A stretch of 64,000 bases of DNA, taken from positions 61,919,977 to 61,983,976 of the forward strand of contig OX424555.1 in NCBI GenBank assembly GCA_949152475.1. The letters are read 5' to 3'. The translations under genes were made by a program, and so were the position numbers. Of this stretch, positions 11,070-21,900 are shown one piece after another. The notes under the pieces are model-generated. The model was not told the DNA's origin and did not search any database. It saw only the letters and a list, made by a program, of their open reading frames with translations. This DNA is from Terebella lapidaria. Lineage: Eukaryota; Annelida; Polychaeta; Terebellida; Terebellidae. The stretch's first letter is position 1. Every line of letters begins with the position of its first letter.

Positions 11070-12731
11070 CTACTGGTTTTCCGACTCCTCGTCTGTCAAA
11101 CTGTTCCGCTCACCAATCTCCTCGATTAGTCGACTCAAGCGCTCCTCCTTGGTCCAAGGTGGCGGCCGATCTGGACACTGGTACTTCCGATGACCCGGCT
11201 TCCCACAGTACCAACAGTCATCTGGTCCTGGCCTAGCGCTTGGTCCCTTGTTCTCAGCAGTGGCGGCCCTCGGCTTGATGGATAGCACCTGCTCACACAG
11301 CTCGATTAGTCGATCCAGCTTCCTGTCTTGGCTCTCAAAGAGCCCCTTGAAGTAGGGAAGTCTGGGTAGACCCGCTACGTTCGGCTGGTTGCTCTGCTGC
11401 CCACTGGTGGTAATCTCGCCTCCCTGCTGGTTCTTTAATAGCTGTAGGACCCGTCCTAGAGCTGGCTCGGAGTCCTCCGACTCTATGGACATTACCGGCT
11501 TCCCAGGCTTGGGTTTGACACATTCGTACTGGGTCACGAACGCTATGGCCTCCTCCATGGTCTTCATCTTCCTCATGAGCGCCATCACCTTCATGTCCCC
11601 ATCTGGATGGCCCTTCCAGAAGTGGTCTAAGGCGATAGCCTCCTGAGCTGCGGAGTTCAGATCCGGATAACCACGGCCGGCCAGTCGCTGCAACTCATAG
11701 CCGTACTGCTGGGGTGTCTCTGCCTTCCTGCGGGTTCTCTGTCCCAAGGTCGCCTTGTAGGACTCCTCCTGACAGTCAGGGTCGAATCGTAGGGTCAGCT
11801 TGTCGGTCAGAACGTCGATGACCCTCCGGTCTGCAGGACTCAGGCTGGTCAGCATTCGTCGTGCCTCTCCTGTCAAGCTCCCGGCTAAGTAGACGCCCTG
11901 TTCCCGCTTGCTCCATCCGTTGACCTCTGCGATGACGTCAAAGTGGGCCCGGTACACCGGCCACTCTATGGAAGTCCCATCGAACTTGTCAGGGGTCAGC
12001 ATCTTCCGGTTCCTTCTGCCGTTCTGATTCCAGGCTGTGCTGTCCTCGGACGACGAGTCCTCCTGCCTCCGTCTCGGCCTAGGGCTTCGTCGGTGCAGTG
12101 GCGGTCCCCGCCTCGGTGGTCTCCTCCCCCGTCCTGGGTAACCATGGCTGCTGTCGGTCCCTCCCTCAGATGAAGGCCCCTCATCGCCCGATGATGAGAA
12201 AGGGTGTTGTCTCCGGCCTCCCTGGGTGACTGAAATAGAAGCTGGATTTCTCCAGGAGGCTGGCTGTCTCGGTTGTCGACTGGGTGAAGACCTCCCTCTT
12301 CCGCGAACGCTGTCTTCCGCGAACCTTCCGCGAACAGACTCCTCCGCCAACAGCTCCCGAAGAAGTTCTTCCGCGAACAGGCCTCTTCCGCGAACGCCGT
12401 CTTCCGCGAGTCTTCCGCGAACGGGCTCGTCCGCCAAGATGTCTCGGAGACGTCCCTCCACAAAAGATGTACGTCCGCGAACGCCGTCTTCCGCGAACCG
12501 GCTCATCCGCGAATGGTCTTCCCCGTCTATTCTGAAAAACTGGAAAGGAAGATTGGTCGCCTGGATCACTCCTTTCGTCGAGCCGCCGTCTGGGTGAAGA
12601 CTCCTCTCTTCCGCGAACACTCTCTTCCGCGAGTCGTCCTCGTCCGCGAACGTGGTCGTCTGCGAAGGGCCCTCCCCGGTCACAAGCGTCCTCGTCACCA
12701 AAGACTCCCCCTCGCCCACGAGCCCGTTCAT
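11070..12731 (-). CDS. gag: Gag capsid and nucleocapsid ORF
   Basis: 553 codons. The N-terminal part is a low-complexity RGR/FAEE repeat. The middle (about residues 240-420) resembles a retrotransposon gag capsid domain: KFDGTSIEWPVYRAHFD, then an Arg-rich helical region. A zinc knuckle C-x2-C-x4-H-x4-C lies at residues 506-519 (CWYCGKPGHRKYQC). The ORF ends at TAG. The following ORF is in the same frame and remains open directly after it, so Gag and Pro are separated by one amber codon. Function: assembly of the element's particle and RNA binding. Confidence 0.8.
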   Translation of the reverse strand: MNGLVGEGESLVTRTLVTGEGPSQTTTFADEDDSRKRVFAEERSLHPDGGSTKGVIQATNLPFQFFRIDGEDHSRMSRFAEDGVRGRTSFVEGRLRDILADEPVRGRLAEDGVRGRGLFAEELLRELLAEESVRGRFAEDSVRGRGRSSPSRQPRQPASWRNPASISVTQGGRRQHPFSSSGDEGPSSEGGTDSSHGYPGRGRRPPRRGPPLHRRSPRPRRRQEDSSSEDSTAWNQNGRRNRKMLTPDKFDGTSIEWPVYRAHFDVIAEVNGWSKREQGVYLAGSLTGEARRMLTSLSPADRRVIDVLTDKLTLRFDPDCQEESYKATLGQRTRRKAETPQQYGYELQRLAGRGYPDLNSAAQEAIALDHFWKGHPDGDMKVMALMRKMKTMEEAIAFVTQYECVKPKPGKPVMSIESEDSEPALGRVLQLLKNQQGGEITTSGQQSNQPNVAGLPRLPYFKGLFESQDRKLDRLIELCEQVLSIKPRAATAENKGPSARPGPDDCWYCGKPGHRKYQCPDRPPPWTKEERLSRLIEEIGERNSLTDEESENQ

Positions 12732-13590
12732 CCACGAAGGATCCCCGGCTGCAAGCGTCCCTGTCGCCGAAGAATGCCTCTCGTCCGCGAATGTTCTCTT
12801 CCGCGAAAAGTCCTCTCCCTCTCGAGCTGCTCTCTTGGGTCGGAGCCCAAGTAACCCGTCCTCCAGTCACTCCCGTTTGTCGACTCGTCACACCCGACCG
12901 CTGCCCTGTTGCACCAGACTGCTGCTCTGTTGCACCAGACTGCTGCTGGGACTGGTCCCAAAGCCGTCTCAATGCTGCATTCTCTGGAGGTGCCACACTT
13001 GGACTCTGCTCCGGTAGCTGTAGCCGATCCCTCCTCGCCCAGATTTCGCCGTCCTCCCCGTCCAGATTGACGTACTCCGGTCCCAGCACTCGTCGGAACT
13101 CGGGGCCCCTCCTAACGCTCTCAAGGTAGGTTGACCTCTCCCTGTCTCGATCGTGCTGCCACCCAGAGTCGTGTCTGAAAAGAAAACGGTTGTCGGGTGT
13201 CTGGCTCCGGGGTCTCTGTTGACTCGTCGACTGGCCCATGGAAGGTCTCGACCTCCCTGGTTGCTCCTCACTCGTCGAAACGTCCCGTCTACCCCTGGCT
13301 GTGAAGCTGCTCTTCCGCGAACGGTCGTCTTCCGCGAACGTTGTCTTCCGCGAACGGTTGTCGGCCTCTTCCGCCAAGGTTGTCTTCCGCGAACGGTTGT
13401 CGTCCGCGAACGTCTTCCGCGAACGGTCGTCTTCCGCGAACGTCTTCCGCGAACGGTCGTCTCCCTCTTCCGCAAAGGTCGGCTTCCGCGAACCGCTGTC
13501 TTCCTCGTCCGCAAGTGAGGCCGTCCGCGAAGAGTCTTCCTCTTCACCTCCTGTCTTCCCTGGGGCAGTTTCGTCGTTTCCGCCGGACAT
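12181..13590 (-). CDS. Gag N-terminal ORF, repeat-rich
   Basis: 469 codons from ATG at 13590, the first ATG after the primer site. No globular domain recognised. It is dominated by charged repeats (RSRKTTFAEDD-like) encoded by TTCCGCGAACG-type units, followed by Gln/Ser/Gly-rich and Arg-rich stretches. It overlaps the next ORF (capsid and nucleocapsid) by 551 bases in another frame. The two either represent one Gag joined by frameshifting, or one frame was lost by an indel in the repeats. The repeat unit has no stop in any minus-strand frame, so this long ORF alone does not prove translation. Confidence 0.55.
   Translation of the reverse strand: MSGGNDETAPGKTGGEEEDSSRTASLADEEDSGSRKPTFAEEGDDRSRKTFAEDDRSRKTFADDNRSRKTTLAEEADNRSRKTTFAEDDRSRKSSFTARGRRDVSTSEEQPGRSRPSMGQSTSQQRPRSQTPDNRFLFRHDSGWQHDRDRERSTYLESVRRGPEFRRVLGPEYVNLDGEDGEIWARRDRLQLPEQSPSVAPPENAALRRLWDQSQQQSGATEQQSGATGQRSGVTSRQTGVTGGRVTWAPTQESSSRGRGLFAEENIRGREAFFGDRDACSRGSFVDERARGRGGVFGDEDACDRGGPFADDHVRGRGRLAEESVRGREESSPRRRLDERSDPGDQSSFPVFQNRRGRPFADEPVRGRRRSRTYIFCGGTSPRHLGGRARSRKTRGRRRSRKRPVRGRTSSGAVGGGVCSRKVRGRQRSRKREVFTQSTTETASLLEKSSFYFSHPGRPETTPFLIIGR
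12297..12800 (-). repeat. TTCCGCGAACG-type units inside gag, distal block
   Basis: Dispersed units (CTTCCGCGAACG, CTTCCGCGAGTC, CGTCCGCGAACG) within the overlapping gag frames. They encode FAEE, RSRK or VRGR-type repeats depending on the frame. Confidence 0.75.
13311..13535 (-). repeat. TTCCGCGAACG-type units inside gag, proximal block
   Basis: About ten tightly packed units near the gag start; same consensus as in the LTR and before the zinc-finger ORF. Confidence 0.8.
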
Positions 13591-13633
13591 GAGTGATGCT
13601 GAGGTTCGTTCCCTGGCAGTAGACCCTCGGGGA

Positions 13634-13651
13634 TCCTGGTCACGTGCGCCA
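13634..13651 (-). other. Primer binding site candidate
   Basis: Three bases after the 5' LTR the minus strand reads TGGCGCACGTGACCAGG. A primer site starting TGG is expected here, complementary to a tRNA 3' end. I cannot assign the tRNA. Confidence 0.6.
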
Positions 13652-13654
13652 AGT

Positions 13655-14549
13655 TGTGACGTTTGGTAATGACTTGTTTTCGGTGTGGCCCAAAAAACCT
13701 GGTTTCTCTGATCGTATAGACTTTATGTAACTCCCGCTCGTTGTGATTCGAGAGCCGTCACTAATCTGGCGTTCCCCAACGCTGGTGTATCATCACTCCG
13801 TAGCTTACCGGCTTCACTTAGGCAAGAAGCAACTCAGATGTAAATAAATTGAAGATTTATATACATCAAATCAACTTACAATTGTATGGCTGGTCACCCA
13901 CGTGACGTACAAATATGAAGTTCAGACATGGAGCACTGTATGATCACATTTCAAAAATAAATAGTGCACGAGGGCACAACTAAAAAGAGTTCTTAGCCGG
14001 CGGCGTCTCTCTGTCCCTTCCCGTTGAAGTTTCCCGTCCCGTTTAGTCGAATGGTTTCTCCAGGTAGTCGGTCTAATCCCGGTTGACTCTAAGGCCCTGA
14101 AGAAGGAGTCGTCCGCACGGAGTTCGTCGAGTCCCTTGGCTGTGGCGGTGACGATCTCCCCACGGTCGATGTCGCTGTTGCAGTGCTCTCAGAGCGGCCG
14201 TCCGCTCTCCCTTATATAGCCAGGGTGGCTGCGCGCGCATCTTCGTCCGCGAACGTATCTTCCGCACTCTTCTCCACGTGGTGAAGACTGCGTCCGCGAA
14301 CGGTTCTTCCGCGAAGGCTCCTCTTCCGCGAACGGTGCTTCCGCGACTGATGCTTCCGCTGATGATGCTTCCGCAATCGTGCTTCCGCGAACGGTTCTTC
14401 CGCGAACGATGCTTCCGCTGATGATGCTTCCGCAATCGTGCTTCCGCGAACGGTTCTTCCGCGAACGGTGTCTTCGCAAGTGGACTTTGTAGATCACGTG
14501 ACCGTTCCTAACGAACGTTTCAGCGCGGCAGTTGCATGGTTTTGTTACA
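13655..14549 (-). repeat. 5' LTR (element orientation)
   Basis: 895 bp, same length as its partner. Differences seen: T/C near 6571, A/G near 6606, A/C near 6816, A/G near 6968 and C/T near 7181 (coordinates of the partner). It contains a TTCCGCGAACG-type repeat cluster upstream of a TATA box on the minus strand. Confidence 0.95.
14212..14218 (-). promoter_or_regulatory. LTR TATA box
   Basis: On the minus strand CTATATAAGGG. The identical site in the other LTR is 6888-6894. It follows the TTCCGCGAACG cluster by about 25-30 bases, so transcription of the element probably starts near 14180-14190. Confidence 0.6.
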
Positions 14550-14553
14550 ATAT
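14550..14553. repeat. Target site duplication, right
   Basis: ATAT directly after the LTR end; see 6327-6330. Confidence 0.93.
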
Positions 14554-16728
14554 CTTTTAATATTTCCTGTTGTCTGAAAGATTTGTTGCAATGATTGTTT
14601 CACGGGTACATATCTGGGTGTGATAATATCATAGTAGTCGAATATACACATTGTTTCTCAAACAGTTGCTGGTTCAATTCAAATTACTACTTTTTCGGAA
14701 TGTTGATGTATTATATCATCGTATACATGTAAATATATTTGCAGTCTCAGTTATCATAACAATAATGTCAATAGTTATTTTCACTAATATGTGTTTCACG
14801 AATTATACATGTGTTCATGCATTGCTAGTTGTCACTCGTGCAATCGTTAGGCCCAAACATAGGAATCTATATTATCGGTCATGTTATTTTTTATGCTATT
14901 TTGTCAGGTTCATTGTGTGATTATGTTCATTGTTATCTAATATACTATGCCATTTGTTAGAACATATTGTTCGTTCTGTTTCATAATGAGCTCAGTGTAT
15001 TTTTATTGTTGGTGTTGAATATCTCATCGGTTATATAGCTATTTTTTAATAAATATATTCGGATGAATGAAATCTTTGGAATGTATTCCAGAAACGAAAC
15101 AGCAGTGATTCAGCTCGTGAATATTCATATTTTGCCAAATCACAGCATGGAACAATGCTGTGATTTCTCTTTCGAAATCACGCTCGTATTCGTGAAATTC
15201 TAGAAGCATTAATTTTGGGACACAGTTCGTTTAGTTTTGTTTCTATAAATCCCAATAGATCATATGTATTCCTGTCCGTGTTAAAATTTATAATACGCCC
15301 AAGCCGGGGCTCAACCCGGTCGAAACGGAAAAAATCAATACAGTTAAAAACTGCATGGTATATAATTGTGACAACTGATATCATAGTGACGTACCACCCA
15401 ATATGAACAAAATAAATCACTGCTTTCCTTTTTCAACTTTATTTGGGAAAAGCATGCCTTATTACAGAATTTTATGACACACAAATAATTTAAATATTAA
15501 ACGTTGGATTTATAATTATAATGTCACAAAATAACCTTTGACCCAGAGTGGTACTTCCTGATTTCATACATATATGCGGATATCATTATGTCAATAAACA
15601 TTGAAGTTATATATTGTTCCAGAGGGTTAGCCTAAATATCACAAGTTATATGCTGTCACAAGTTACTAGTATTCGTGAAATTCTAGAAGCATCAATTATG
15701 ACACACTGTTCGTTTTATTGTGGTACCATAAATCCAAATATACCACAAGTATTCCTGTCCGAGTTGATTTCCTTTTTCAACTTTATTTCTGAAAAGCATG
15801 CCTTATTACAGAATATTATGAAACACAAACATTATAAATAATAAACTTGGTTCTATAATTATAATGCCACAAAATACTCTTTGACCCAGAGCGGTACTTC
15901 ATGATTTCATACATATTTAACAATATGCGGATAGCATTCTGTCAATAAACAGTGAAGTTATATATGGTGAGCAAAAATATCACAAATTATATGCTGTCAC
16001 AAGTCACTGAGACGTATCACAGTAATGCCTATGTTACATCATGGATATAATAATACTTGTACGAAAGAGCTGAAAACAGCAGTGGCACAATTATAACAAC
16101 GATTTGCAAAATGAATTTTCTCAGAAACATAAATATGACTATGATCAGAAATACATAAATTCTGCTATGAACAATACAATATCCATATAAATATGTAAGT
16201 AGCACCTAACAATATAATTTAAAACGATCATTTCGAAATACTAGTAAAGTACATACATTATGTTGACTAATATGATAAATTTCAATGAGTTGAACAAAAT
16301 GGCCATCACTGTATGTCAATATTACTATCGTTTTTTTTGCAATTTCCTAATATGCATATTTTAGAATTCTTTAGGTCATGACGGGAACGAAATAACACAG
16401 AAAGCGAAACTCTGCTTATCCATAGGAAAACTATATGAAATAATTACATTAAAACAGCTTCCCCCGATGACGTCATGAATATCTCATTTGTATACTAATT
16501 AGCTAAGTGATGTTGAAAAAGCACATTTGCCGATTTAAATCTTTAAACTGTTTTAACTTATGAATTGTGATATTGACATGCCGTAAACACCATTTTTGTC
16601 AGATCAGTGAATTCGTTCATAGAAGTCAGTAGTGACTTATTTGCACTTTACCGGTACTTTAATTCAAATACCTAATACCTAGATTATCCAGGAGATATAA
16701 CGACCGTGGACATCGTCTTGAACACATA
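14550..16728 (+). repeat. Tandem duplication, unit 2, part right of the retrotransposon
   Basis: Aligns with 1037-3571 (flank of copy A). With 5287-6330 it forms unit 2, interrupted by the LTR element. Non-coding; candidate poly(A) signal AATAAA at 15048-15053. Confidence 0.85.
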
Positions 16729-16793
16729 ATATGATAAGCGTTTGATCACGGAAGGCACGTGTATATTATACACTATTTTGGTGCCCTGTAAAA

Positions 16794-18890
16794 TTATGCA
16801 TAATCGTTGACGATCCTTTGAGCGCTGGCCATTTGTGCTTCGATATTGTTTGCCACCACAACGGTGTAGTAACGAAAGTGAGCTTTTGAATGGTCCACGG
16901 TCAAGTCAGGATCCACAAATGTGTTATTTGTTGGAATTGAGATCCCCTGCGAAATCGAATACATGTCAATGATAACAAGTGATATCACATGTTGCGTGAT
17001 GGTTTCTATACAAAAGAGTGAATATTTTACCAAAGGCGTCTGTATTATTCACCTAGATATATGGATACCGATAGTGAGACAATTAATGATAAAACGTGAC
17101 ATTTTACCTCAGAGTCTAGGAATACTTCCATGGTGACGAGGGTGTTGAGGAGCCAGGGTTTGACTCTGGAGTCCCAGTCACAGTAGGCGTTCATCTCCTT
17201 CCACGTGCTGGAGGTGTCGGGGCTGCAGTAGAGCGAGCAGGGCTGGTAGTCCCCCGGGACCGTGTAACAGTAACCTTCCTCCAGGAACGACCGCACCCCC
17301 GTGTCTGTCACTGACGTCATCGTGTGGTTCAGCTGGAGCAGGTCCCCATACAGAACTTGTAGGTCCTCCTGTGTGATATGCAAATGTCATTAGGTTTCCA
17401 CCATCGCATAATAGATGGTTTGCTATTACTCAATTCAACACCTTTTAACAAAAGAACACCTTTTAACGGCAACACCTTGATTGGACGGCAATACAATACT
17501 TATCCTGTTCTCAAAACAGGATTATGACGTCATCTGCAAACCATCTAGATCGAACAATGTTTGTTCAATGCCTATTTGTTGCTCTGAGTCCTCTTAGAAC
17601 AAATAAAGAGTCTATATGTGAGTACTTACTGGAGTGACTTCGCCAGATGGCGCTGGTGTCGGTGATGGTATTGTTGTGAGGACGCGGGCGATGTGACCGA
17701 ACTCTCGGCAGGTCTCAGTCAGTGGATCAGTGGGCGGTCCATTGGGTAGGAACCACACAACCTGCCTACACTGTTGCGATACAAAATACATAGGCCTTCA
17801 TGTCATGTGATGATGTGTTACTGAATGGACCCAGGATATTTCACGCGACATATACAGCGTGGAGTCCACTGACTCTATATTACTTCTACAATGAGTGGAG
17901 ATAATTATCTGGTGAGTGTAGTGAATCAGATTTGATTGACAAGTGTGGGATTTAGAGGGGGAAACAGAGTGGTATTAATACGGACATAACCATGACCTCA
18001 CACCTTCGCTACACTATATTTGACCGGGGTCACATAACCTATTGATAAAAGTGCGTCCGAATGGTAATTCATGGCGAATTGAAAGCTTATCACACTGATA
18101 ATAAAGATATGATTTGTGTCAAGTGTCAGTTGTTATTTGTCCAATGACAATTAATCCCAAGATACGTGCAATGACATATTGAATCATTGATGAAAAAAAA
18201 ATACACGAACATCGCGACGACATTTTATTTACACTAGGAAATTGATTCATAAAAATTTAGAATATATGTAATTTTTCTCCGGAGATCACTAATCACAAAT
18301 GCGACTCCCCCCACCCCCTTAGAGCTCGTAGATCACCAAACACTCACGTAATCTCTGAAGCTCTTGCCGGCGTGTGCGCTAGCTATGGTGGTGGTCTGAC
18401 AGAGTTGCGCTAGTTCCGGTGACGGGCTCTGAGCGAGGTCCGTGGTTCCCGCCGGTGGCTCTGTGATGGACTGGCCACTCCCAGTGGTTACTCTTGGCGT
18501 GCCGCCGCCTGGGCCTGTGGTTATCTCGGGTAGTGATGTACTCCCATTGGATGCGACATGACTACTGATGTCATTTTTGGCATTCGATCGGCTGTCGGTG
18601 ATCGGCGACGAATTAGCAGCGTGAAATGCGAAGACTGGAAAAGTTCAACAATATTATTTAACGTTGCTCTTTATGTCGTTTCTTTTGGGAATAGAAATTA
18701 CACCTGAACGCACATCTCGAGACAATTAATTAATTTTAATTCGAGACAATTGATTAATCTTAATTAATCAATTAATTTTTCGAAAGAGATTATTTTCGAA
18801 TATGATTGTGCACGAATGTTTCATCACTACTTTTCGTTTTTTTATAAAATACTTGCCAAAAAGTGTTAAAATGTAAATGAAATTCTTCAT
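16794..18890 (-). CDS. Secreted six-cysteine four-helix protein, copy C
   Basis: Minus-strand exons 18890-18857, 18634-18348, 17770-17630, 17368-17108 and 16946-16794; phases 1-0-0-0; 291 residues. Exon 1 encodes MKNFIYILTLF plus one base and completes a signal peptide ending ...FVFAFHA with exon 2. Its donor is GCAAGT, a GC-AG intron. Exon 2 is 95 codons, longer than in A (40) or D (38), because a Ser/Thr/Pro/Gly-rich segment of about 50 residues precedes the first helix. The six family cysteines are present, plus one extra (QLCQT). Last-exon helix HFRYYTVVVANNIEAQ. It is strongly diverged from A and B but clearly homologous (GYC-x2-VPG-x4-PCSL). Orientation is opposite to A, B and D. Role as for copy A: inferred secreted signalling protein. 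Confidence 0.82.
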
Positions 18891-18963
18891 TGTTGCGTGT
18901 AATGTCGATGCAACGATAGATATATCGATAGATGTTTTTATTCACATATATATACAATCTCGC

Positions 18964-18970
18964 TTATATA
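18964..18970 (-). promoter_or_regulatory. TATA box of copy C
   Basis: Minus strand GGGTATATAAGCG, about 75 bases before the ATG at 18890. Good TATA context in otherwise AT-rich DNA; start of transcription expected near 18935. Confidence 0.5.
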
Positions 18971-21900
18971 CCCTTCCCGATCAGTACATAAAACCATCAA
19001 AATGGAAATCACCACTTTGTCATTGCAAACCTGAATAACCATATTGCAAAACAATTTTTCTTTTTTTCCTTGTCGGTGATTTTTCTTTGTCGTTCACGAG
19101 ATAATCCTTTATCAGTAGGACACGTGTAAGTCACAAAAATCTTCCACACCGGACATAGCCGTGTGACAATCATATGACTTGGAAATCCTAATGTCAGGTG
19201 TAAATTATTATTTTCCGGTACTGTGTTGTTATTGTTGTTATTATGCATTACAATTAATATTCATTAAGAATAGTTTGATGCGTTTTATTTTGGCAATACA
19301 CCTTGTGAAATAGCTACCTTGACAGCCGAGGATTGTTGCAGATGTTCCATTCACTACTCAGAAGTAAATATACAAAACCATATAGCAATTATGCAAAATT
19401 GATTAAAAGTCCTGAATTTACTTTTATTACTTGATATAAACTTGAAAACTAAAAATACGGTTCATTACAGTGTTAACTGAAAAGTATGACTTGCTTACTC
19501 TGTATTTCCGTGAATAAAATATATATTTATCTATAGACAAGGATTTCTGAGGAAACGTGAAAAGTGCAGTAAATTTACCTTATAAGCTAAGATTGCTGAG
19601 GAAATCGGGGTGAATTTTGCTTTGAAGGTCTTGTCATCGAGCACAGCGTACAAATCCCTCAGTCTTTTCGTGTTTTTTTTTATCGGCATGTAGCAGATGT
19701 AGGCTAATTAAGTAATATTCACACGCTTCGGTGTGATATCGACGGTGTAATACAAACACTCACGTCGTCTGTGCACAGGTACTCAATTAACGTCATGGAT
19801 ATATACAGCAGATTTCCCCCCCCTTGTCTGGGATATTGGGATGATTAGGCATTTCACTGTTTCTTTCCCCCAATCCAGCTAGCATTATGCTACATGTATG
19901 TGGACGGACCCCCGCATGGGGTTCAAGACAGTAGCATCTCGTTGTCGAGTTATTCAGTAATACTTGGAACCCGGCAGTTATCGATCATCTCTTGACGTGG
20001 ACCCATCAGGTACATATATCATCTCTCACAACAAGTATAGTTATAAATTAGCTGGATTAGTCTCATTACTACCATTACCAGAAACCCACAAGATAAATGG
20101 GTGCCTGTCATCAAAATATAGTGTTTTGGTTTTAATGATATGAGCATCAATGGAATATTTTACTGAAATGAAAAATCAATCAGTCAAGCATTTGCCCAGT
20201 AATGATTTTTGCATATAGGTATCATGATAACAACATGAATTCCTGACGTCTAATCGTACGTAACAGAATTCTTGAAAAGGCCTATTTACATGGGCTGCCA
20301 ACCACGAATGAAATGTCATCGGAGGTATACATGTTTGCTTTTAGGACATAGACATAATATTAATAATTGTATTTTCGTGTTAGTTCGTTATATCATTAGG
20401 ACATGACATAACGAAATGGGGAAATGGCTATCCGATTTTCAGATCGTAAGATAAAAATTAACGTGGATAATTCAACATACATGTTGATACTGGTTTCTGT
20501 AGTTATTTCTTGTCACGAACTGCAGAAAATGTCCTGCCTTCATATGACTTTACATATAAATGTCATTCCTTTAACAGAAAAAAATGTAACGCGTTATCGT
20601 GTACAGTTCTGCTCATACATAATAGAATCAACGTCTTGTATTGTCTCACGCCTCATGCAAAAAGTGTTTTAATCTATTTATGTGTTTTTCGTCCGACACC
20701 GGCATGTACTCTCTCTGCAGCTAAAAGTTTTTAAAAATAAAATGTTCAAGTGACAGCATAACTGGTTTATATGTATTCGTCAATATCCTGATGTATAAAT
20801 AAAGTTTGTACCTTGCTTCTATACATTTGAAGAAGCCTGTATGGGGCGAATGCTAGTGTCAAATAAACTAATCTAAAGCACTAGTCTTAAATGGCGTTAT
20901 TGAACTTTCATCATAATCATATGTTCTAGTGACTGTTCGGCGTTGAGGATCTACGTGGCCTCAATACGCTAGTGTATGTTTTTGCTTCATGGCACGTTTG
21001 CTGGCTCCCAATAAATCGAGTCAGAAACGAACAGTGAAGTTCCCTAGTAATTACACCCGTATTTCATTGCAATTCAATGAACGGATTGAGCGATGAAAAC
21101 GTAATTGATACACTTCTGAAACTCTGACGTTGCGTCAGATAGAACATGAAAAAGAAATTCCCGGATCATTTGGAACTTTTCGGTAGAAGTCATTTTATGC
21201 ATTTATTAACGTTTTTCACATCCTCGAAACCTAGATAATAGATATTGTAGCAAAACCAACGGTCACGGAAGTTAGCGTCGGTACTTCTATCACCATCATG
21301 TATTCGGTCATGCCTGTCGTTGATTTAATTGCGCACTATCAATCTAATTATAAATGCTATTGTACATCCTCGAATCACATATAAAAAGATTTTCCAAAAA
21401 GGACTATGACTATGACCAGTAAATCATCGTTGTTAAAGTGGAATAATCGGTTAAATTCTGTTATCAATCAATTGGCTAGCATATCAGATGATATAGCACC
21501 GTTACAACCCCCAAAACGTCCGCATGACCCCGTAGTGGAGTTTGAACACACCGTAAAAACACACGATGTGAACTAATTGTTCACATCTGCGCTAACACAA
21601 ACAAAGACACGAATTTTCCTATAATGTCGTTATTTGCAACACAAAAGAATCAAACTGAATATATGGGGTTCCATCACTATAATACACGAGCTTCATTTTG
21701 CATTTACTGCATGGGAACCGTTCCGTGCGAAACTATTTTTAAAATCCGATTTTCAATGTCAAATTTAGACAAGTTTGTGTCCGCATAGGAACGTTTGCAC
21801 TGTCAACTGCTCGGGAACAGCTGTTGATCACTTTCAACCAGAAAAGCAAAAACCGATTAACAAAAAAAAATTATCCTGCGCGACTATGATCCCACAGAAT

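Larger units (their letters stand above)
6331..14549 (-). mobile_element. Ty3/gypsy-like LTR retrotransposon, internally deleted, young
   Basis: 8,219 bp, read on the minus strand. LTRs 13655-14549 (5') and 6331-7225 (3') are both 895 bp with TG...CA ends, and I count five differences. Target duplication ATAT at 6327-6330 and 14550-14553. The undisturbed site is seen in copy A at 1037-1040, so the insertion postdates the A/B duplication. Internal order on the minus strand: primer site, gag in two overlapping frames, protease ORF ending at the start of reverse transcriptase, fragments of RNase H and integrase regions, a zinc-finger ORF, polypurine tract. Lacking most of reverse transcriptase and integrase, it would need enzymes supplied by another element; the near-identical LTRs show it moved recently. 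Confidence 0.93.

Noticed and set aside
13634-13651. Assigning the primer tRNA
   Set aside because: The match cannot be checked without the host tRNA set.
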